Part shown: in pieces, positions 48,897 through 58,207 of the stretch
How positions within the stretch are numbered: the first letter of the stretch is position 1
How the letters are laid out: every line of letters starts with the position of its first letter
The notes under the pieces: model-generated
The model's input: the letters and a program-made list of their open reading frames with translations, nothing else
What the model was told of the DNA's origin: nothing
Database searches by the model: none
Translations under genes and position numbers: made by a program
DNA from: an uncultured Pseudomonadales bacterium
GTDB taxonomy: Bacteria; Pseudomonadota; Gammaproteobacteria; Pseudomonadales; Azotimanducaceae
Assembly (NCBI GenBank): GCA_951813295.1
Contig: CATOTI010000002.1
Coordinates: 3,296,522 to 3,360,521, forward strand
Direction of reading: 5' to 3'
DNA: 64,000 bases

Positions 48897-49896
48897 AGTA
48901 TTGATCGGGGGACGTCGCCCAACCGACGATCGTCGCCGCGAGCGCCGGACTCGCGTTGAGGCACGGCACGAGGTACAGGTTTTTGCCGCCGGCCGCGCGG
49001 AACGCCTCGGTGCCCTGGATCTCGATCTCTTCGAGCGTCTCCAGGTTGTCGGCAATGAACGACGGACAGAAGACGGCGAGTTCCTTGATGCCCGTTTCCG
49101 CCAACCGGGTCAGTTCGTTCGCGGTATACGGGGTCAACCACGGCAGTCGCCCCAGCCGGCTCTGAAAACTCGTCGACGTCGGTCGATCGACGGCCTCCTT
49201 CAGAAACCGTGAAGTCGCCAGGCACTGGTGGCGATAGCAGGTCGCGTGGGCGGGTGATGCCGTTTCACAGCAATCGGGGTTTGCGAGGCAGTGGGATCGG
49301 GTCGGATCGGCCTTCCTGACGTGCCGTTCCGGCAGGCTGTGGTAGCTGAACAACACGTGCTCGGCTTGGGCTGGAAGATGTTCGATCAGATGGTTCGTCA
49401 ACGCGTCGACATACGCGGGGTCATCGAAAAACGGGCGCATGACCCGGATTCGGCGATTCGACCCCGCGCGTTCGACGTGCTCGATGGTTGTCGTCCGGGT
49501 CGAATCGGCGTGCTGTGGATAAAGCGGGACTACGAGGATGTCATCGCCCAGTTCACCCAGCGCGTCGACGAACGCCGGCTGGCCGTATCGCATCGCGATG
49601 GCGACCTGACCGTCGTAACGCTCCCGTACGCTTGCCGCGAGTTCTTCCGTGTAGTGCAACAGCGGTGACCCCGGCTCTTCGGAGCGCCAGATCGATCGGT
49701 ACGCCGCCGCGGATTCCTTGGGGCGATTGCGAAGGATGAGGGAGACGACGAGGCGCCGTACGAGCCATGGCGAATCGATGACGAACCCATCCATCAGGAA
49801 TTCATCGAGGAATTCCCGGACGGCACCTTCGTCCGGACTCGATGGCGACCCCAGGTTGGCGAGGAGAATGCCCGGGTTCGTCGTCTCACTCGCCAA
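48883..49896 (-). CDS. hemH: Ferrochelatase with Cys-rich insertion
   Basis: This 337-residue enzyme inserts Fe(II) into protoporphyrin IX to make haem. The start is TTG 49896 (LASETTNPGILLANLGSP) with AGAGGA upstream; the longer frame would overlap the divergent hisH start. Motifs: LLANLGSPSSP, AMRYGQPAF, VPLYPQHADSTRTT (substrate loop), FSYHSLPERHV with the metal-binding His, and FCPSFIADNLETLEEI. A segment HCLANPDCCETASPAHATC and then YRHQC holds five Cys, as in some bacterial ferrochelatases with a [2Fe-2S] cluster. It is divergent from hisH and overlaps the esterase gene. Confidence 0.93.
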   Translation of the reverse strand: MASETTNPGILLANLGSPSSPDEGAVREFLDEFLMDGFVIDSPWLVRRLVVSLILRNRPKESAAAYRSIWRSEEPGSPLLHYTEELAASVRERYDGQVAIAMRYGQPAFVDALGELGDDILVVPLYPQHADSTRTTTIEHVERAGSNRRIRVMRPFFDDPAYVDALTNHLIEHLPAQAEHVLFSYHSLPERHVRKADPTRSHCLANPDCCETASPAHATCYRHQCLATSRFLKEAVDRPTSTSFQSRLGRLPWLTPYTANELTRLAETGIKELAVFCPSFIADNLETLEEIEIQGTEAFRAAGGKNLYLVPCLNASPALAATIVGWATSPDQYFDDL

Positions 49897-49972
49897 ACTG
49901 CCGTCCTCTTCTCGCCTGAATTCAAGATTGAGAATAGTATCCGCGCTCCTCGAACGAGCGCGAACGATCTTC

Positions 49973-50596
49973 ATGTCCACCGTCATCATCGATTACGACG
50001 CCGGCAACCTGCGAAGTGTGCTGCGCGCGTGCCATGAAGTCGGCCTGGATGCGGAGATTTCCAACGACCCCGAGCGCGTCAGGCGTGCCCCCCGCATCAT
50101 TTTTCCGGGGGTTGGCGCGGCGGGTAGCGCGATGAAGAGCGTCGATCGAAACGGTGTCGGTGAAGCACTGCTTTCGGCTTTCCAGGCGGGCACGCCGATC
50201 CTCGGGATCTGCCTGGGGCTGCAGATCTCGCTCACTTGCTCGGAAGAGAACAACACGACGACGCTAGACCTCATTCCCGGCAAGGTGCGCCGATTCGCGC
50301 TCGATGACCCGAGCCTCAAAGTGCCGCATATGGGATGGAACGCCGTCCACGTTCGCCGCGAGCACCCGGTGCTTGCAGGAATCGAACCAGGTGACGAGCT
50401 CTATTTCGTCCACGCCTACTATCCGGATCCCAAGAACGCGAACGACGTGCTCGCGACCGCGTTCTACGAGCGCGATTTCTGTTGCGCCGTCGCGCATGAG
50501 AACTACGTCGCGACCCAGTTCCACCCGGAGAAGAGCGGGCGCGTTGGGCTCGATCTGATTCGTCGGTTCGCTGATTGGAATGGCGATGCTCAGTAA
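49973..50596 (+). CDS. hisH: Imidazole glycerol phosphate synthase, glutaminase subunit
   Basis: This is a 207-residue class I glutamine amidotransferase that supplies ammonia to HisF in histidine synthesis. The nucleophile Cys80 is in ILGICLGLQ, and the His-Glu pair in QFHPEKSG. Other conserved parts: [31 protein letters not shown] and FVHAYY. It starts at ATG 49973 and overlaps hisF. TAGTAT at 49935-49940, 33 bases upstream, could be a -10 box but lacks a clear -35. Confidence 0.95.
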   Translation: MSTVIIDYDAGNLRSVLRACHEVGLDAEISNDPERVRRAPRIIFPGVGAAGSAMKSVDRNGVGEALLSAFQAGTPILGICLGLQISLTCSEENNTTTLDLIPGKVRRFALDDPSLKVPHMGWNAVHVRREHPVLAGIEPGDELYFVHAYYPDPKNANDVLATAFYERDFCCAVAHENYVATQFHPEKSGRVGLDLIRRFADWNGDAQ

Positions 50597-51365
50597 ACGC
50601 GTGATCGCCTGTCTCGATGTCCGCGACGGACACCTGGCGAAGAGCGTCAAGTTCGTCGACACGAAGAACATCGGCGATCCGGTCGAGAAAGCGCGTGAGT
50701 ACTACATCGATGGGCTCGACGAGTTGGTGTTCTACGACATCACGGCCTCCTCTGACGGTCGGAAGATCATCCTCGACGTCGTCGAGAAGGTCGCCGAACA
50801 GGTGTTCATCCCGTTGTCGGTCGGTGGCGGTATTCGCTCTGTCGACGACGCGACGGATCTGCGCCTCGCCGGCGCCGAGAAGATCAACGTGAACTCGGCG
50901 GCGGTCGTTCGGCCGGCGTTGATCAGCGAATGCGCGGAAGCGATCGGAAGTCAGAACGTGGTCCTCTCGATGGACATCCGCCGTGTCGAACCGACGGCAG
51001 AACTGCCGTCCGGCTATGAGATGGTCATCAACGGTGGACGAAAACCGATGGGTATCGATGCACTCGAGTGGGCGCGCGAAGGCGAAGCGCTCGGCGCGGG
51101 TGAGTTGGTCGTCAACTCGATCGATGCCGACGGCACCCGGGCGGGCTATGAACTCACGCTCACTCGGTCGATCTCGGAAGCCGTTCGGATTCCGGTGATT
51201 GCCTCGGGCGGCGCGGGTGAGCCCGACCATCTCGTCGATGTCCTGACGCAAGGGCGCGCTGACGCGGCCCTCGTCGCCTCGATGGTGCACTACGGCGATT
51301 ACACGGTCAGTGGTTTGAAACAACACCTCCACAATCAGGGGGTCAAGGTGAGGATGTCCTGGTGA
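50586..51365 (+). CDS. hisF: Imidazole glycerol phosphate synthase, cyclase subunit
   Basis: This is a 259-residue TIM-barrel enzyme that turns PRFAR and ammonia into imidazole glycerol phosphate and AICAR. With ATG 50586 as start ([12 protein letters not shown]) the catalytic Asp residues fall at 11 and 130, the same numbers as in Thermotoga HisF; ATG 50580 would add two residues. [16 protein letters not shown] and [17 protein letters not shown] form the phosphate loops. It overlaps the end of hisH by 11 bases and the following oxidoreductase start by one. No hisA, hisB or hisI is nearby. Confidence 0.95.
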   Translation: MLSKRVIACLDVRDGHLAKSVKFVDTKNIGDPVEKAREYYIDGLDELVFYDITASSDGRKIILDVVEKVAEQVFIPLSVGGGIRSVDDATDLRLAGAEKINVNSAAVVRPALISECAEAIGSQNVVLSMDIRRVEPTAELPSGYEMVINGGRKPMGIDALEWAREGEALGAGELVVNSIDADGTRAGYELTLTRSISEAVRIPVIASGGAGEPDHLVDVLTQGRADAALVASMVHYGDYTVSGLKQHLHNQGVKVRMSW

Positions 51366-52330
51366 TGCGAGCAATCGTCGTCAATGACGGCAAGCTGACG
51401 GTAGGTGAAGCGGACGCTCCGACGCCGGGTGTCGGTGAGGTTCTGATCGAAAACCGGGCAACGGCCATCAACCGGGCCGACCTCGCGCAAGCTGCGGGTG
51501 GTTATCCTCCACCACCGGGCGCAAGTCCGGTCCTTGGCCTCGAGTGTGCGGGCGTCGTGACGGCGATCGGCGAGGGCGTTTCACGCGTCGCCGTCGGTGA
51601 CGAGGTTTGTGCGCTGCTGGCGGGCGGCGGCTATGCCGAGCAGGTCGCGGTGCCGGCGGGCCAGGTGCTTGCCAAACCATCGAATTTGACGTTTGCGGAA
51701 GCGGCGTCCATCCCCGAGGTCTATGCGACGGCGTATCTCAACATCTTCATGGAAGCGCGCGCCGAACGCGGTGATCGTGTTCTGCTGCACGCGGGGGCGA
51801 GTGGTGTCGGTACGGCCGCGATTCAGATGTGCGCTGCGTTCGGCAATCCCTGCTTCATCACGGCGGGGTCGAACGACAAGATCGAACGTGCACGAACGCT
51901 CGGCGCCGATGGCGGCTGGAATCGCCACGATGGCAGCTTCGTCGATGCGGTCGCGGAGTGGAGCGAAGGTGCCGGCGCCGACGTGATTCTCGATCCGGTG
52001 GGTGCGGAGTACCTCGTCGACAACCTGAAATCGCTCGGCATCGACGGTCGCCTCGTGATCATTGGTCTTTTGGGCGGCGCCAATGTCGAGGTCCCGCTCG
52101 GTCTCATGATGGTGAAACGTCAGCGCATCATCGGATCGACGTTGCGGGCGCGGTCGGTCGCCGCGAAAGCGGCGGTGATGGACGAACTCAAGGAGCGCGT
52201 CTGGCCGCTGCTCGAAACGGGATCCATCGTGCCAGTCGTCGATGCGGAACTTCCGCTCGCCGAGGCTCAGCGCGCGCACGAACTGATCGCCAGCAACGAC
52301 ACCTTCGGCAAGGTGGTGCTGACGATCTGA
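51365..52330 (+). CDS. Zinc-free MDR-family NAD(P)H quinone oxidoreductase (PIG3-like)
   Basis: This is a 321-residue medium-chain reductase starting at ATG 51365 within the hisF stop (TGATG). It matches the PIG3/TIGR02824 group: IENRATAINRADLAQAAGGYPPPPGASPVLGLECAGVV, VCALLAGGGYAEQVAVP and LLHAGASGVGTAAIQM (NADPH site), then LGLMMVKRQRIIGSTLRARS. Zinc-binding residues of alcohol dehydrogenases are absent. It probably reduces quinones or enones. The coupling to hisHF looks positional rather than functional. Confidence 0.88.
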   Translation: MRAIVVNDGKLTVGEADAPTPGVGEVLIENRATAINRADLAQAAGGYPPPPGASPVLGLECAGVVTAIGEGVSRVAVGDEVCALLAGGGYAEQVAVPAGQVLAKPSNLTFAEAASIPEVYATAYLNIFMEARAERGDRVLLHAGASGVGTAAIQMCAAFGNPCFITAGSNDKIERARTLGADGGWNRHDGSFVDAVAEWSEGAGADVILDPVGAEYLVDNLKSLGIDGRLVIIGLLGGANVEVPLGLMMVKRQRIIGSTLRARSVAAKAAVMDELKERVWPLLETGSIVPVVDAELPLAEAQRAHELIASNDTFGKVVLTI

Positions 52331-52347
52331 CGCTAACCGGCCCGGCG

Positions 52348-52379
52348 GCGCTCGGCTCTCGAGTGAATCAGCCGAGCGC
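52348..52379. terminator. 10-bp perfect inverted repeat at the convergent quinone reductase/valS ends
   Basis: GCGCTCGGCT (52348-52357) and AGCCGAGCGC (52370-52379) form a perfect stem with a 12-base loop. The valS stop (reverse of 52368-52370) lies at the edge of the loop. Position between convergent genes suggests bidirectional termination; no U tract. Confidence 0.4.
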
Positions 52380-55169
52380 GCCCAGCTGACCTTTCATGGC
52401 GTCGAGTTGTTCGGCCGTCGCGGCTTCCTTGTCGCGCTCTTTCTGGACCACGGCATCGGGTGCCTTGGCGACGAAGTTCTCGTTGCCGAGTTTCGCCTGG
52501 ACCCGGGCGAGATCCTTCTCGAGCTTGACGATCGCTTTGTTGAGGCGCGCACGTTCCGCCTCGGGATCAATCAGACCTTCCATCGGCACGATGGCTTTGA
52601 GAGCACCGACCGGCTGAACGGAGGCGAGCGGCGGTTCGGCGTCATCAGCGAGCCAATCGATCGACTCGATCTTGCCGAGGCGTTTGAGCAGCGTCTCCGA
52701 TTGGGCCAGGTTTTGGCGATCAGTGGCATCGCCGCCCTGTAGGAGGAGTGGAATCGTCTGCCCCGGCTTGATGTTCATCTCGCCGCGAATGTTGCGGATC
52801 GCGACGACGATGCCTTTGAGCCAGGCGATCGCACGATCGGCTTCAGGATCGACGGCAAGATCGACAGTCTGAGGAAACGGTTGAACCATGATCGTCTCAC
52901 CCGGCTGACCGACCAGCGGCGAGACGCGTTGCCACAACGTTTCCGTGATGAACGGAATGATCGGATGGGCGACGCGTAACAGGACTTCGAGGACCTGCAG
53001 AAGCGTCGTTTGCGCGGCGCGCACCTCGGCGTCGTCGGCATCCTGGGCGAAGAACGTCGGTTTCGTGAGCTCCACGTACCAGTCGCAGAACTCGTGCCAC
53101 GCAAACTCGTAGACAGCCTGGGCGTAGAGGTCGAAGCGGTAGGTCTCGAGTGCACGATGTGTGCGGGCGACGAGTTCGGCCAGTTGCGATTGGATCCAAC
53201 GGTCCGCCATCGACGGCGCGACGGGTCCGCCGTCGAGCCGATCGGTGTGCTGGAGCGCGTATTTCGTCGCGTTCCAGAGCTTGTTGCAGAAGTTGCGGTA
53301 GCCCTCGATCCGCTTCAAGTCGAAGGCGATGTCGCGGCCTTGTGAGGCCATGGCGCAGAACGTGAAACGCAAGGCATCCGTGCCATAGGACGGCAGCCCG
53401 TCGGGGAAGTCACGGCGCGTACGCCGCTCGATGTCGGCCGCCATTTGCGGCTGCGTCATCGCGTCGGTGCGCTTCTCGACCAGCTCCTCGATGGAGATCC
53501 CGTCGACCAGATCGAGCGGATCGAGACCATTCCCCTTCGTCTTCGACATCTTCACGCCATCGGCATCACGGACCATGCCGGTGAAATAGACTTTCTTGAA
53601 CGGCACCTCGCCCATGAACTTGAGCGTCATCATGATCATCCGGGCGACCCAGAAGAAAATGATGTCCCATCCGGTGACGAGTAAATCGGTCGGGTGGAAC
53701 TTCTCGAGCTCCGGCGTTTCCTCCGGCCAACCGAGCGTGCCGAACGTCCAGAGGGCGGAGGAAAACCAGGTTTCGAGGACGTCGGGATCGGGGGTCAGTG
53801 CGGTGTCGGCGCCGAGGTCGTATTTCGTCCTGACCTCTTCTTCGCTCCGGCCGACATAGACCTGACCGTTGTTGTCATACCACGCCGGGATCGAATGTCC
53901 CCACCACTGTTGGCGTGAAATGTTCCAGTCCCTGATGTCGCGCATCCACGCGAAATACATGTTCTCGTACTGCTTCGGGACGAACTCGATGTCGCCATTT
54001 TCGACCGCTTTGATCGCCGGGTCGGCGAGCGGTTGGATCTTCACGAACCACTGATCGGTCAACCACGGTTCGATGATGGCTTCCGACCGATCACCGCGCG
54101 GCACCGTGTGCTGGTGCGCCTCGACCTTGTCGAGAAGCCCGATGGCGTCGAGATCGGCAACGATTCTCTCGCGCGCAACGAATCGGTCGAGCCCACGGTA
54201 AGCCGCTGGGACATCGTCGGTGAGCTTCGCGCCGGCCGTCAGGACGTTGATGAGATCGAGGCCGTGGCGTTCGCCGACCTCGTTGTCGTTGAAATCGTGT
54301 GCCGGAGTGATCTTCACGCAGCCGGTGCCGAACTCACGATCGACGTAGTCGTCGGCGATGACTGGGATGCGTCGGCCGACGAGCGGTAGATCGACATATC
54401 GACCGACCAGATCCTGGTAGCGCTCATCGTCCGGATGAACGGCCACCGCGGAATCGCCGAGCATCGTTTCGGGACGCGTCGTCGCGACGACGAGATAGCC
54501 CTTGCCATCGGCGGTTGTCGCGCTGTCCGCGAGTGGGTAGCGGAAGTGCCAGAGATGGCCGGGTTCTTCGCTGTTCTCGACCTCGAGGTCGGAGATCGCC
54601 GTACCGAGTTCGGGATCCCAATTGACGAGCCGTTTGCCGCGGTAGATCAAACCTTCGTCGTAGAGCTGGACGAAAACTTCGAGCACCGCGCGCGAAAACC
54701 CTTCGTCCATCGTGAAGCGTTCGCGGCTCCAGTCGACGGAAGACCCCATGCGGCGCATCTGCCGGGAGATCTCGTTGCCCGACGAATTGCGCCACTCCCA
54801 GACCTTCTCGACGAAGGCGTCGCGTCCGATGTCCGCGCGCTCGATCCCGCTTTCCTGAAGCTGCCGTTCGACGAGCATCTGTGTGGCGATGCCGGCGTGG
54901 TCGGTTCCGGTCTGCCACAGTGCCTGCTTGCCGTTCATCCGCTCGTAGCGGATGAGCGCGTCCATGATGGTGTGCTGGAAGGCGTGCCCCATGTGCAGCC
55001 GCCCCGTCACGTTCGGCGGCGGGATGGCGATCGAGTAGGGCGAGCCGTTCCCCGACGGAGCGAAGTGGCCGGATTGTTCCCAGGTCTCGTAGAGCGACCC
55101 CTCGATGCCGTGCGGATCGAAGGCGCCCTCGAGCTGATCTTTCGTGTCGGTTTCGGTCATTTCAGTCAT
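52368..55169 (-). CDS. valS: Valyl-tRNA synthetase
   Basis: This is a 933-residue class Ia synthetase that charges tRNA-Val. The HIGH-type motif is [13 protein letters not shown] near the N-terminus, [15 protein letters not shown] is the KMSKS loop, and the editing domain carries [14 protein letters not shown] ([10 protein letters not shown] context). The C-terminal coiled-coil arm runs from [21 protein letters not shown] to the end. Length is close to E. coli ValS (951). It starts at ATG 55169 ([11 protein letters not shown]), nine bases after the holC stop, in the conserved pepA-holC-valS order. Confidence 0.97.
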   Translation of the reverse strand: MTEMTETDTKDQLEGAFDPHGIEGSLYETWEQSGHFAPSGNGSPYSIAIPPPNVTGRLHMGHAFQHTIMDALIRYERMNGKQALWQTGTDHAGIATQMLVERQLQESGIERADIGRDAFVEKVWEWRNSSGNEISRQMRRMGSSVDWSRERFTMDEGFSRAVLEVFVQLYDEGLIYRGKRLVNWDPELGTAISDLEVENSEEPGHLWHFRYPLADSATTADGKGYLVVATTRPETMLGDSAVAVHPDDERYQDLVGRYVDLPLVGRRIPVIADDYVDREFGTGCVKITPAHDFNDNEVGERHGLDLINVLTAGAKLTDDVPAAYRGLDRFVARERIVADLDAIGLLDKVEAHQHTVPRGDRSEAIIEPWLTDQWFVKIQPLADPAIKAVENGDIEFVPKQYENMYFAWMRDIRDWNISRQQWWGHSIPAWYDNNGQVYVGRSEEEVRTKYDLGADTALTPDPDVLETWFSSALWTFGTLGWPEETPELEKFHPTDLLVTGWDIIFFWVARMIMMTLKFMGEVPFKKVYFTGMVRDADGVKMSKTKGNGLDPLDLVDGISIEELVEKRTDAMTQPQMAADIERRTRRDFPDGLPSYGTDALRFTFCAMASQGRDIAFDLKRIEGYRNFCNKLWNATKYALQHTDRLDGGPVAPSMADRWIQSQLAELVARTHRALETYRFDLYAQAVYEFAWHEFCDWYVELTKPTFFAQDADDAEVRAAQTTLLQVLEVLLRVAHPIIPFITETLWQRVSPLVGQPGETIMVQPFPQTVDLAVDPEADRAIAWLKGIVVAIRNIRGEMNIKPGQTIPLLLQGGDATDRQNLAQSETLLKRLGKIESIDWLADDAEPPLASVQPVGALKAIVPMEGLIDPEAERARLNKAIVKLEKDLARVQAKLGNENFVAKAPDAVVQKERDKEAATAEQLDAMKGQLGALG

Positions 55170-55178
55170 TCGCCTCGA

Positions 55179-55604
55179 TTATTCCCACTCGTCGAGGTCG
55201 TGGTGGAACAGCGGATAGCCGCGGTCGCGGTAGAACCGATATCGCTCGCGGCCGGTGTCACGCTCTGAAGAGAGCACGATCTCGGAAACGCGATCGAACC
55301 GGGGAAAGAAAATCGGTACGTCGCCACCCAGATTGATCAGAACCTCGGTCACTGTCGGTTCGTCGGCGGCGTTGGCGAGAACCACCGGCGCCTTCGTGTC
55401 GCCGTCGCTCAGACGGCGGTGTGGCAGAAACTGTTCGGGCGGATAAGCCCAGAGCAATTCACCAAGTGCGTCGACCCGGCTCTCTTCACAACGGAGGTGC
55501 ACCAATTGCCCCGCGCTGGCGGCGCGGTAGGCAAGCCGACAGGTGAATCGCTCTTTGGCGTCGGCGTGGACATCGGGGAGCAGGTAGAAGTCGACGCGTG
55601 TCAT
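55179..55604 (-). CDS. holC: DNA polymerase III chi subunit
   Basis: This is a 141-residue clamp-loader accessory protein that links the polymerase III holoenzyme to SSB. It matches the HolC family: RVDFYLLPDVHADAKERFTCRLAYRA at the start, VDALGELLWAYPPEQFLPHRR (the LW.f....FiPH motif), VLINLGGDVPIFFPRFDRVSEIV, and RYRFYRDRGYPLFHHDLDEWE at the C-terminus. It starts at ATG 55604 directly at the pepA stop and precedes valS, as in most Gammaproteobacteria. Confidence 0.94.
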   Translation of the reverse strand: MTRVDFYLLPDVHADAKERFTCRLAYRAASAGQLVHLRCEESRVDALGELLWAYPPEQFLPHRRLSDGDTKAPVVLANAADEPTVTEVLINLGGDVPIFFPRFDRVSEIVLSSERDTGRERYRFYRDRGYPLFHHDLDEWE

Positions 55605-57035
55605 TTATGCCGTATCGAGTAGGTATTGGAAGAGGGCCCCCAACGGGCGCCCGGTCGCCTTCTTCGCGCGGAAAGCCGGTCCCGCCACGTCGATGTGTGC
55701 CCACGGAATACCGTTGGCGAAACGCGACAGGAAGCACGCGGCGGTGATCGAGCCCGCTTCGCGCCCGCCGACGTTCTTCATGTCGGCTACCGGGCTCTTC
55801 AGTGCGTCCTGGTACTCATCCCAGATCGGCAGGCGCCACATTCTGTCGTTGGCTCGATCGCCGGCACCGGCGAGTGCGGCGGCGAGATCGTCGTCGTTCG
55901 AGAAAAGTCCGGCGGCGGTTGCGCCGAGGGCAACAACCTGGGCACCGGTAAGGGTGGCCACGTCGATCATCGCGCGCGGCTTGTAGCGCTCGGCGTAAGT
56001 CATCGCGTCGCACATCACGAGCCGTCCCTCAGCATCGGTGTTGAGGATTTCGACGGTCTGGCCGGACATCGTCGTGACGACATCGCTCGGCCGCGACGCG
56101 CGACTGCCCGGCATGTTCTCGGCCGCGGCGACGATGGTGATCAGGTTGATCGGTAGCTTGGCTTCGATCACCGCACGCGCGGTACCCAGTACCGCCGCTG
56201 CGCCGCCCATGTCGAACTTCATCTCGTCCATCCCCGGGCTCGGCTTGATGTTCGTCCCGCCGGTGTCGAACGTGATGCCCTTGCCGATCAGAACGACCGG
56301 CTTCTGGGTCTTACCGCCCTTGTAGTTGACGATGATGAGCTTCGCCGGTCGCGCGCTTCCCTGGGAGACGGAGAGCAGGGCGCCCATGCCATGTTTCTCC
56401 ATCGCCTTTTCTTCGATCACGTTGACGGTGACGCGACCCGGTTCGGCCATCTTCTTGGCTTCGCTGGCGAGGAACGCGGGATCGCAGACGTTCGGCGGAT
56501 GATTGCCGAGGTCTTTGGTGAGTGTCAGTCCTTCGGCGATGGCCGAGCCGTGTCGAATACCGCGCGTGACGTCGCCGCGTGATTCGGCATCCGCTAACAC
56601 GACGAGCCGGCTCAGCGTCGGCGCCTTGGGCTTTTTCGAGCGGTACTCGTCGAACCGATACGTTTCGTTGGCAAAAGCCTGCACTGCCTGGCGTGCGAAG
56701 AGGTACGCGTCGTCGGGCTCGAACGACGCCATGTCGATCGTGACGTCGCGTGCTGTCGTTCCCGCGACCGTTCTCGCCGCGGCGGCGAGATCCTTTGCGA
56801 GGGCCTGGCTCGATCCCACGCCGCCGTCGGATCCGACGATGGCGACGATGGTCGGCTTCTTGTCCGCAAAGACGCTCACGGCACTTCCGCCCGAACCCTT
56901 GGTCGAGTCGAGAGCAGCTTGCACACGGTCTTCGATACCGAGCGCCTTCGCGGCGGCTTGTGCGTTTTTGCGTGCGATCACGATCGACTGGGTGTTCGCA
57001 GCGGACACGTCGCCGAACTTCGAGCTAAATTTCAT
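55605..57035 (-). CDS. pepA: Leucyl aminopeptidase (M17)
   Basis: This is a 476-residue di-metal aminopeptidase that trims N-terminal residues from peptides; in E. coli PepA also binds DNA. The metal and active-site motifs are VVLIGKGITFDTGGTNIKPSPGMDEMKFDMGGAAAVLG and the signature NTDAEGRLVM, followed by DVATLTGAQVVALG. The N-terminal domain (residues 1-160) is the variable regulatory domain. The start is ATG 57035 (MKFSSKFGDVSAAN); more upstream codons are open but unlike the family. It is divergent from lptF with 52 bases between. Confidence 0.95.
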   Translation of the reverse strand: MKFSSKFGDVSAANTQSIVIARKNAQAAAKALGIEDRVQAALDSTKGSGGSAVSVFADKKPTIVAIVGSDGGVGSSQALAKDLAAAARTVAGTTARDVTIDMASFEPDDAYLFARQAVQAFANETYRFDEYRSKKPKAPTLSRLVVLADAESRGDVTRGIRHGSAIAEGLTLTKDLGNHPPNVCDPAFLASEAKKMAEPGRVTVNVIEEKAMEKHGMGALLSVSQGSARPAKLIIVNYKGGKTQKPVVLIGKGITFDTGGTNIKPSPGMDEMKFDMGGAAAVLGTARAVIEAKLPINLITIVAAAENMPGSRASRPSDVVTTMSGQTVEILNTDAEGRLVMCDAMTYAERYKPRAMIDVATLTGAQVVALGATAAGLFSNDDDLAAALAGAGDRANDRMWRLPIWDEYQDALKSPVADMKNVGGREAGSITAACFLSRFANGIPWAHIDVAGPAFRAKKATGRPLGALFQYLLDTA

Positions 57036-57087
57036 GTGTTGGTGACTCGGGACCGGATGGAATGAAGCCGGCAATACTATCGGATCA

Positions 57088-58152
57088 ATGTCAGTGGTCG
57101 TAGCGTTCCGCTACATCACGCGCGAGCTTTGCGGCGTTTTTGTCGTCGTTTTCGTGCTGCTGCTGCTCGTCGGTCTCGGCGGACGATTCATCGGCTTCCT
57201 GCAGGATGCGGCCGCGGGTCGATTCGCGCCCGAAGTGCTGGGCCTCCTGGTTGTCCTGCGCATGCCGGAGTTCGTACAGGTAACCGCACCTTTCGCTTTC
57301 GTTCTCGCGATGATCCTGACGCTTTCTCGACTCCATGCGGAACGAGAGTTCGTCGTTCTGACCGCGGGTGGGGTGCGCCCGCGCCGCATGCTCCGGTGGA
57401 TCGCGATCCAGGTGGCGCCCGTGGCCCTGCTGGTCGGCGTTTTGAGCCTCTACGTGACGGACGCGGCTAGGCGTGCGTATACGGAAGTTTCGCTCGAGCA
57501 GCTCGAGATGAGCGAGTTCGACGCGATTACGCCTGGGGTTTTCCATCTCTTCGACCATGGCCAGCGAGTGACGTACGCCACGGGCCTCGATCGGGAGACA
57601 CGCGAACTCGAGGGGGTCTTCTTGAACGAACACCAGGACCGGGTGAGCGTCACGCAGTGGGCCGAGACGGGTGTGATCCTGCGCGAAGGTGATTCGAAGA
57701 CGCGGTATCTCGTGCTCAGGAACGGCACGCGATACGAAGGTGAGATCGGCACGTCCGAATACCGAGAGATCGTCTTCGACGAGCTCGGCCAGCGTATCGA
57801 TCCGCCCGGGATCGTGCGGCTCGTCGACGATGTCAGGACCTATCCGACGGTGTCATTGTCGACTGCCGATGCGTCACAGGCCGCCGAAATGCACTGGCGT
57901 CTGTCGTTACCGATCCTGACGATCGTCGGGGCGTTCATCGCGCTCGGCATATCGCGCGTGAAGCCGCGCGCAGGTCGTTTCGCGAAGGTCCTGCCAGGAA
58001 TCGGGATGTTCGTCGTCTACTACCTTCTGGTGGTGGTCGCCAAAAACCTCATCGAAGGCGGTGGATTTCCGTTTGCGGTGACCGTCATTCCACACGTTTT
58101 GATGGCTGCCGCGGCCTTCGTGATGGTCAGGCGAAGTTACTATCCGGCCTGA
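57088..58152 (+). CDS. lptF: LPS export permease LptF
   Basis: This is a 354-residue inner-membrane protein of the YjgP/YjgQ family, part of the LptB2FG ABC extractor that pulls lipopolysaccharide from the inner membrane. It has three hydrophobic segments in the N-terminal third (REL-CGVFVVVFVLLLLVGLG, the PEFVQVTAPFAFVLAMILTL region, RMLRWIAIQVAPVALLVGVL), a periplasmic beta-jellyroll domain (residues 130-265) and three C-terminal helices. The start at ATG 57088 is fixed by MSVVVAFRYITREL. It is the first gene of a four-gene run ending with lptG, and it is divergent from pepA as in many Gammaproteobacteria. Confidence 0.93.
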   Translation: MSVVVAFRYITRELCGVFVVVFVLLLLVGLGGRFIGFLQDAAAGRFAPEVLGLLVVLRMPEFVQVTAPFAFVLAMILTLSRLHAEREFVVLTAGGVRPRRMLRWIAIQVAPVALLVGVLSLYVTDAARRAYTEVSLEQLEMSEFDAITPGVFHLFDHGQRVTYATGLDRETRELEGVFLNEHQDRVSVTQWAETGVILREGDSKTRYLVLRNGTRYEGEIGTSEYREIVFDELGQRIDPPGIVRLVDDVRTYPTVSLSTADASQAAEMHWRLSLPILTIVGAFIALGISRVKPRAGRFAKVLPGIGMFVVYYLLVVVAKNLIEGGGFPFAVTVIPHVLMAAAAFVMVRRSYYPA

Positions 58153-58180
58153 GCTTCGACACGGTGTGGACGTCGAGCGC

Positions 58181-58186
58181 TAAAAT
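58181..58186 (+). promoter_or_regulatory. Possible -10 box (TAAAAT) for the ABC exporter genes
   Basis: TAAAAT matches the -10 consensus at five of six bases and lies 21 bases before the GTG at 58208, in the 55-base gap after lptF. The -35 area is weak (TTCGACA at a long spacing). It would give the exporter pair expression independent of lptF. Confidence 0.25.
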
Positions 58187-58207
58187 AGTCGGTTTCCACT
58201 CGAGGTC

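Noticed and set aside
49973-51365. hisH-hisF as the second, LPS-linked (WbpG-associated) amidotransferase pair
   Set aside because: No wbpG-like amidotransferase or sugar-nucleotide genes are nearby, and catalytic numbering matches the histidine-pathway enzymes.
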